Positions 5,368 through 6,850 of a stretch of 6,850 nt of DNA are shown piece by piece (within the stretch, counting starts at the first letter, position 1; every line of letters begins with the position of its first letter). The notes below the pieces were generated by a model. That model was not told the DNA's origin. It was given only the letters and a program-made list of their open reading frames with translations, and made no database searches. The stretch lies in the NCBI GenBank assembly GCA_030146505.1, contig JASLCO010000185.1, positions 1-6,850 on the forward strand, written 5' to 3'. The position numbers were made by a program, and so were the translations under genes. Source of the DNA: Moraxellaceae bacterium. Its GTDB lineage: Bacteria; Pseudomonadota; Gammaproteobacteria; Pseudomonadales; Moraxellaceae.

Positions 5368-6850
5368 ATGAGCAAAGCTTCTTCCAATCCTCAGGTGGTG
5401 GACGTCGCCATCCTCGGTGCCGGTTTTGGCGGCCTCTGCATGGCCATCAAGCTGCGCGAGGCCGGCAATGACAACTTCGTCATTCTGGAAAAGGGCAGTG
5501 ATGTCGGCGGCACCTGGTATTTCAACCACTATCCGGGCGCCGCCTGCGATGTGCAGTCGCATATGTATTCCTTCTCCTTTGCCGGCAAGGCCGACTGGAG
5601 CAAGCGCTACGCCGGCTTTGCCGAAATCCACCAGTACATTCTCGATACCACCGAGAAATACGGCCTGCGTCCTTTCGTGCGCTTTAACCAGATCGTGAAT
5701 GAAGCCCGTTATGACGAAGCCACGGCGCGCTGGACCATACGCACGCAAAACGGTGACACCATCGTCGCCCGTCATTTCGTCATGGCGACCGGCCCGCTGC
5801 ATGTGCCTTCCATTCCCAAGATACGCGGCCTGGACAATTTCAAGGGCAAGGTTTTCCACTCGGCACAGTGGGATCACGACTACGATCTGCGCGGCAAGAA
5901 TGTAGTGTCCATAGGCACTGGCGGCAGCGCGATTCAATACGTGCCGGAAATCGCCCCGGACGTGAAGCAGCTGTATGTCTTCCAGCGCACGCCGGCCTGG
6001 GTGATTCCGCGTGACGAGCGCGGTTATCTGGGCGTGGAAAAATCCCTCTTTGCCAGGCTGCCCATCCTGCGCAAGCTGCACCGCGCGCGCCTGTACTGGA
6101 GCAATGAGTCGCGCCTCTTGCCCATACTCAATGCCGGTATTGCCGAGCAGCTGCAGAAGTTTGCCAAGCTCTTCATACGCTTCCAGGTGAAGGACAAGGC
6201 GCTGGCGGAAAAGCTGACCCCGGATTACACCATAGGCTGCAAACGCATCCTGATTTCCAACAAGTACTATCCCACCTTCAACCGCGCCAATGTGGAGCTG
6301 GTCACTGATGGCATCCAGGAAATACGCGAAAACAGCATCGTCACCAGAGACGGTGTGGAGCGTCCTGTGGACTGCATCATTCTCGGTACCGGTTTTGTCG
6401 TGGACCCGCGTGATTACCTGCGCGGTTTCCCCATCACGGGTCGCTCCGGTCACGAGCTGCTGCAGGACTGGAAAGGAACCTCCAAGGGCTATTACGGCAC
6501 GCAGGTTGCGGGCTATCCCAATTTCTTCCAGCTGGTCGGCCCCAATACCGGCCTCGGCCATAATTCCATCATCTTCATGATCGAAGCACAGGTGCATTAC
6601 ATCCTGGAGTGCCTCAAGCTCATGAAGCAGAAGAGTGCCGACACCATAGAGGTGAAGCAGGCGGTGCAGGACGAGTTCAATGCCATGGTGCAGTCCGGCT
6701 TTCGTGACACCGTATGGAATTCCGGCTGCGTGAGCTGGTACAAGAATGCCGAGGGTGGCAACTTCGCCCTCTGGCCTTTCTCCACCTGGAAATTCTGGCT
6801 GGAGACACGCAAGGTCAAGGCGGAAAACTATGTCTTTGGCAAAGCGGGTG
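5368..6850 (+). CDS. Flavin-containing (Baeyer-Villiger-type) monooxygenase, 3' end beyond window
   Basis: Class B flavoprotein monooxygenases use FAD, NADPH and O2 to insert oxygen into ketones (giving esters or lactones) or to oxidise S or N. The visible 494 residues have no stop. The FAD-binding GAGFGG is at 17-22. GGTWYFNHYPGAACDVQS (47-64) includes D61, the conserved active-site Asp position. The fingerprint FxGxxxHxxxWD is complete (F158, G160, H164, W168, D169). The second, NADPH-binding Rossmann motif is GTGGSA at 183-188. GCKR with R293 is the likely catalytic-arginine position, and DCIILGTGF (335-343) replaces the common ATGF-type end motif. The ATG at 5368 has AGGTGG seven bases upstream. 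Family members are about 490-550 residues, so little is missing. The GGTWY-N-YPG-CD pattern sets it apart from the AlmA/MymA group (GGTWD-F-YPG-SDSD). The divergent AraC-family gene suggests substrate-inducible catabolism; the substrate is unknown. Confidence 0.92.
   Translation, partial: MSKASSNPQVVDVAILGAGFGGLCMAIKLREAGNDNFVILEKGSDVGGTWYFNHYPGAACDVQSHMYSFSFAGKADWSKRYAGFAEIHQYILDTTEKYGLRPFVRFNQIVNEARYDEATARWTIRTQNGDTIVARHFVMATGPLHVPSIPKIRGLDNFKGKVFHSAQWDHDYDLRGKNVVSIGTGGSAIQYVPEIAPDVKQLYVFQRTPAWVIPRDERGYLGVEKSLFARLPILRKLHRARLYWSNESRLLPILNAGIAEQLQKFAKLFIRFQVKDKALAEKLTPDYTIGCKRILISNKYYPTFNRANVELVTDGIQEIRENSIVTRDGVERPVDCIILGTGFVVDPRDYLRGFPITGRSGHELLQDWKGTSKGYYGTQVAGYPNFFQLVGPNTGLGHNSIIFMIEAQVHYILECLKLMKQKSADTIEVKQAVQDEFNAMVQSGFRDTVWNSGCVSWYKNAEGGNFALWPFSTWKFWLETRKVKAENYVFGKAG

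Noticed and set aside
5311..6597. 428-codon open frame on the minus strand
   Set aside because: It lies antisense to the monooxygenase gene, whose plus-strand translation carries all expected motifs. The antisense product shows no recognisable family and is explained by GC-rich codon use.
5368..6850. Assignment of the monooxygenase as AlmA-type long-chain alkane hydroxylase
   Set aside because: AlmA and MymA carry GGTWD-F-YPG-SDSD after the first Rossmann motif; this protein has GGTWY-N-YPG-CD, the classical Baeyer-Villiger pattern.

Overview
The window is a GC-rich (about 60% by eye), densely packed stretch of a Gram-negative proteobacterial chromosome. The tonB-exbB-exbD gene order, the Fur-type operator, an Rnk homologue and a probable sigma-54 promoter fit Beta- or Gammaproteobacteria. 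I lean towards Betaproteobacteria (Burkholderiales), but nothing here fixes the genus. No mobile element, CRISPR array, tRNA or rRNA was seen.

Layout. (1) 1-264: the tail of an upstream transcription unit (a 13-bp hairpin at 1-35), then a regulatory region with three TTCCCG repeats at an exact 11-bp period, a short palindrome, and a sigma-70 promoter whose -10 element lies inside a near-consensus Fur box. (2) 265-2124, plus strand: tonB, exbB and exbD in one tight operon (gaps of 1 and 2 bases), which together energise outer-membrane iron/haem receptors with the proton motive force. A hairpin at 2230-2255 ends the operon and can also end the converging rnk transcript. (3) 2268-2681, minus strand: rnk, a GreA/GreB-fold RNA polymerase-binding protein. 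(4) 2815-4023, minus strand: a protein with a strongly degenerate EAL domain and a C-terminal PDC/Cache-like (YkuI_C-type) domain, probably a c-di-GMP or other signal sensor rather than a phosphodiesterase; a good sigma-54 (-24/-12) sequence lies upstream. (5) 4220-5233, minus strand: an AraC-family regulator. (6) 5368-6850, plus strand: a Baeyer-Villiger-type flavin monooxygenase, divergent from the AraC gene and cut by the window end; 494 residues are visible.

How the parts work together. The Ton genes form an iron-responsive energy module. The AraC gene and monooxygenase gene share a 134-bp intergenic region with five CCGG cores and an inverted repeat around the likely araC -10, a classic regulator/catabolic-enzyme pair resembling the divergent VirS-mymA arrangement of mycobacteria. 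rnk and the EAL gene are co-oriented but separated by a terminator. A candidate rnk promoter fires right at the base of that terminator, so the same hairpin could end one transcript and form the 5' end of the next.

Most genes belong to known families. The parts most worth a second look are the degenerate EAL-PDC protein with its sigma-54 site, the phased TTCCCG repeats, the terminator/5'-hairpin overlap before rnk, and the operator cluster between araC and the monooxygenase gene.
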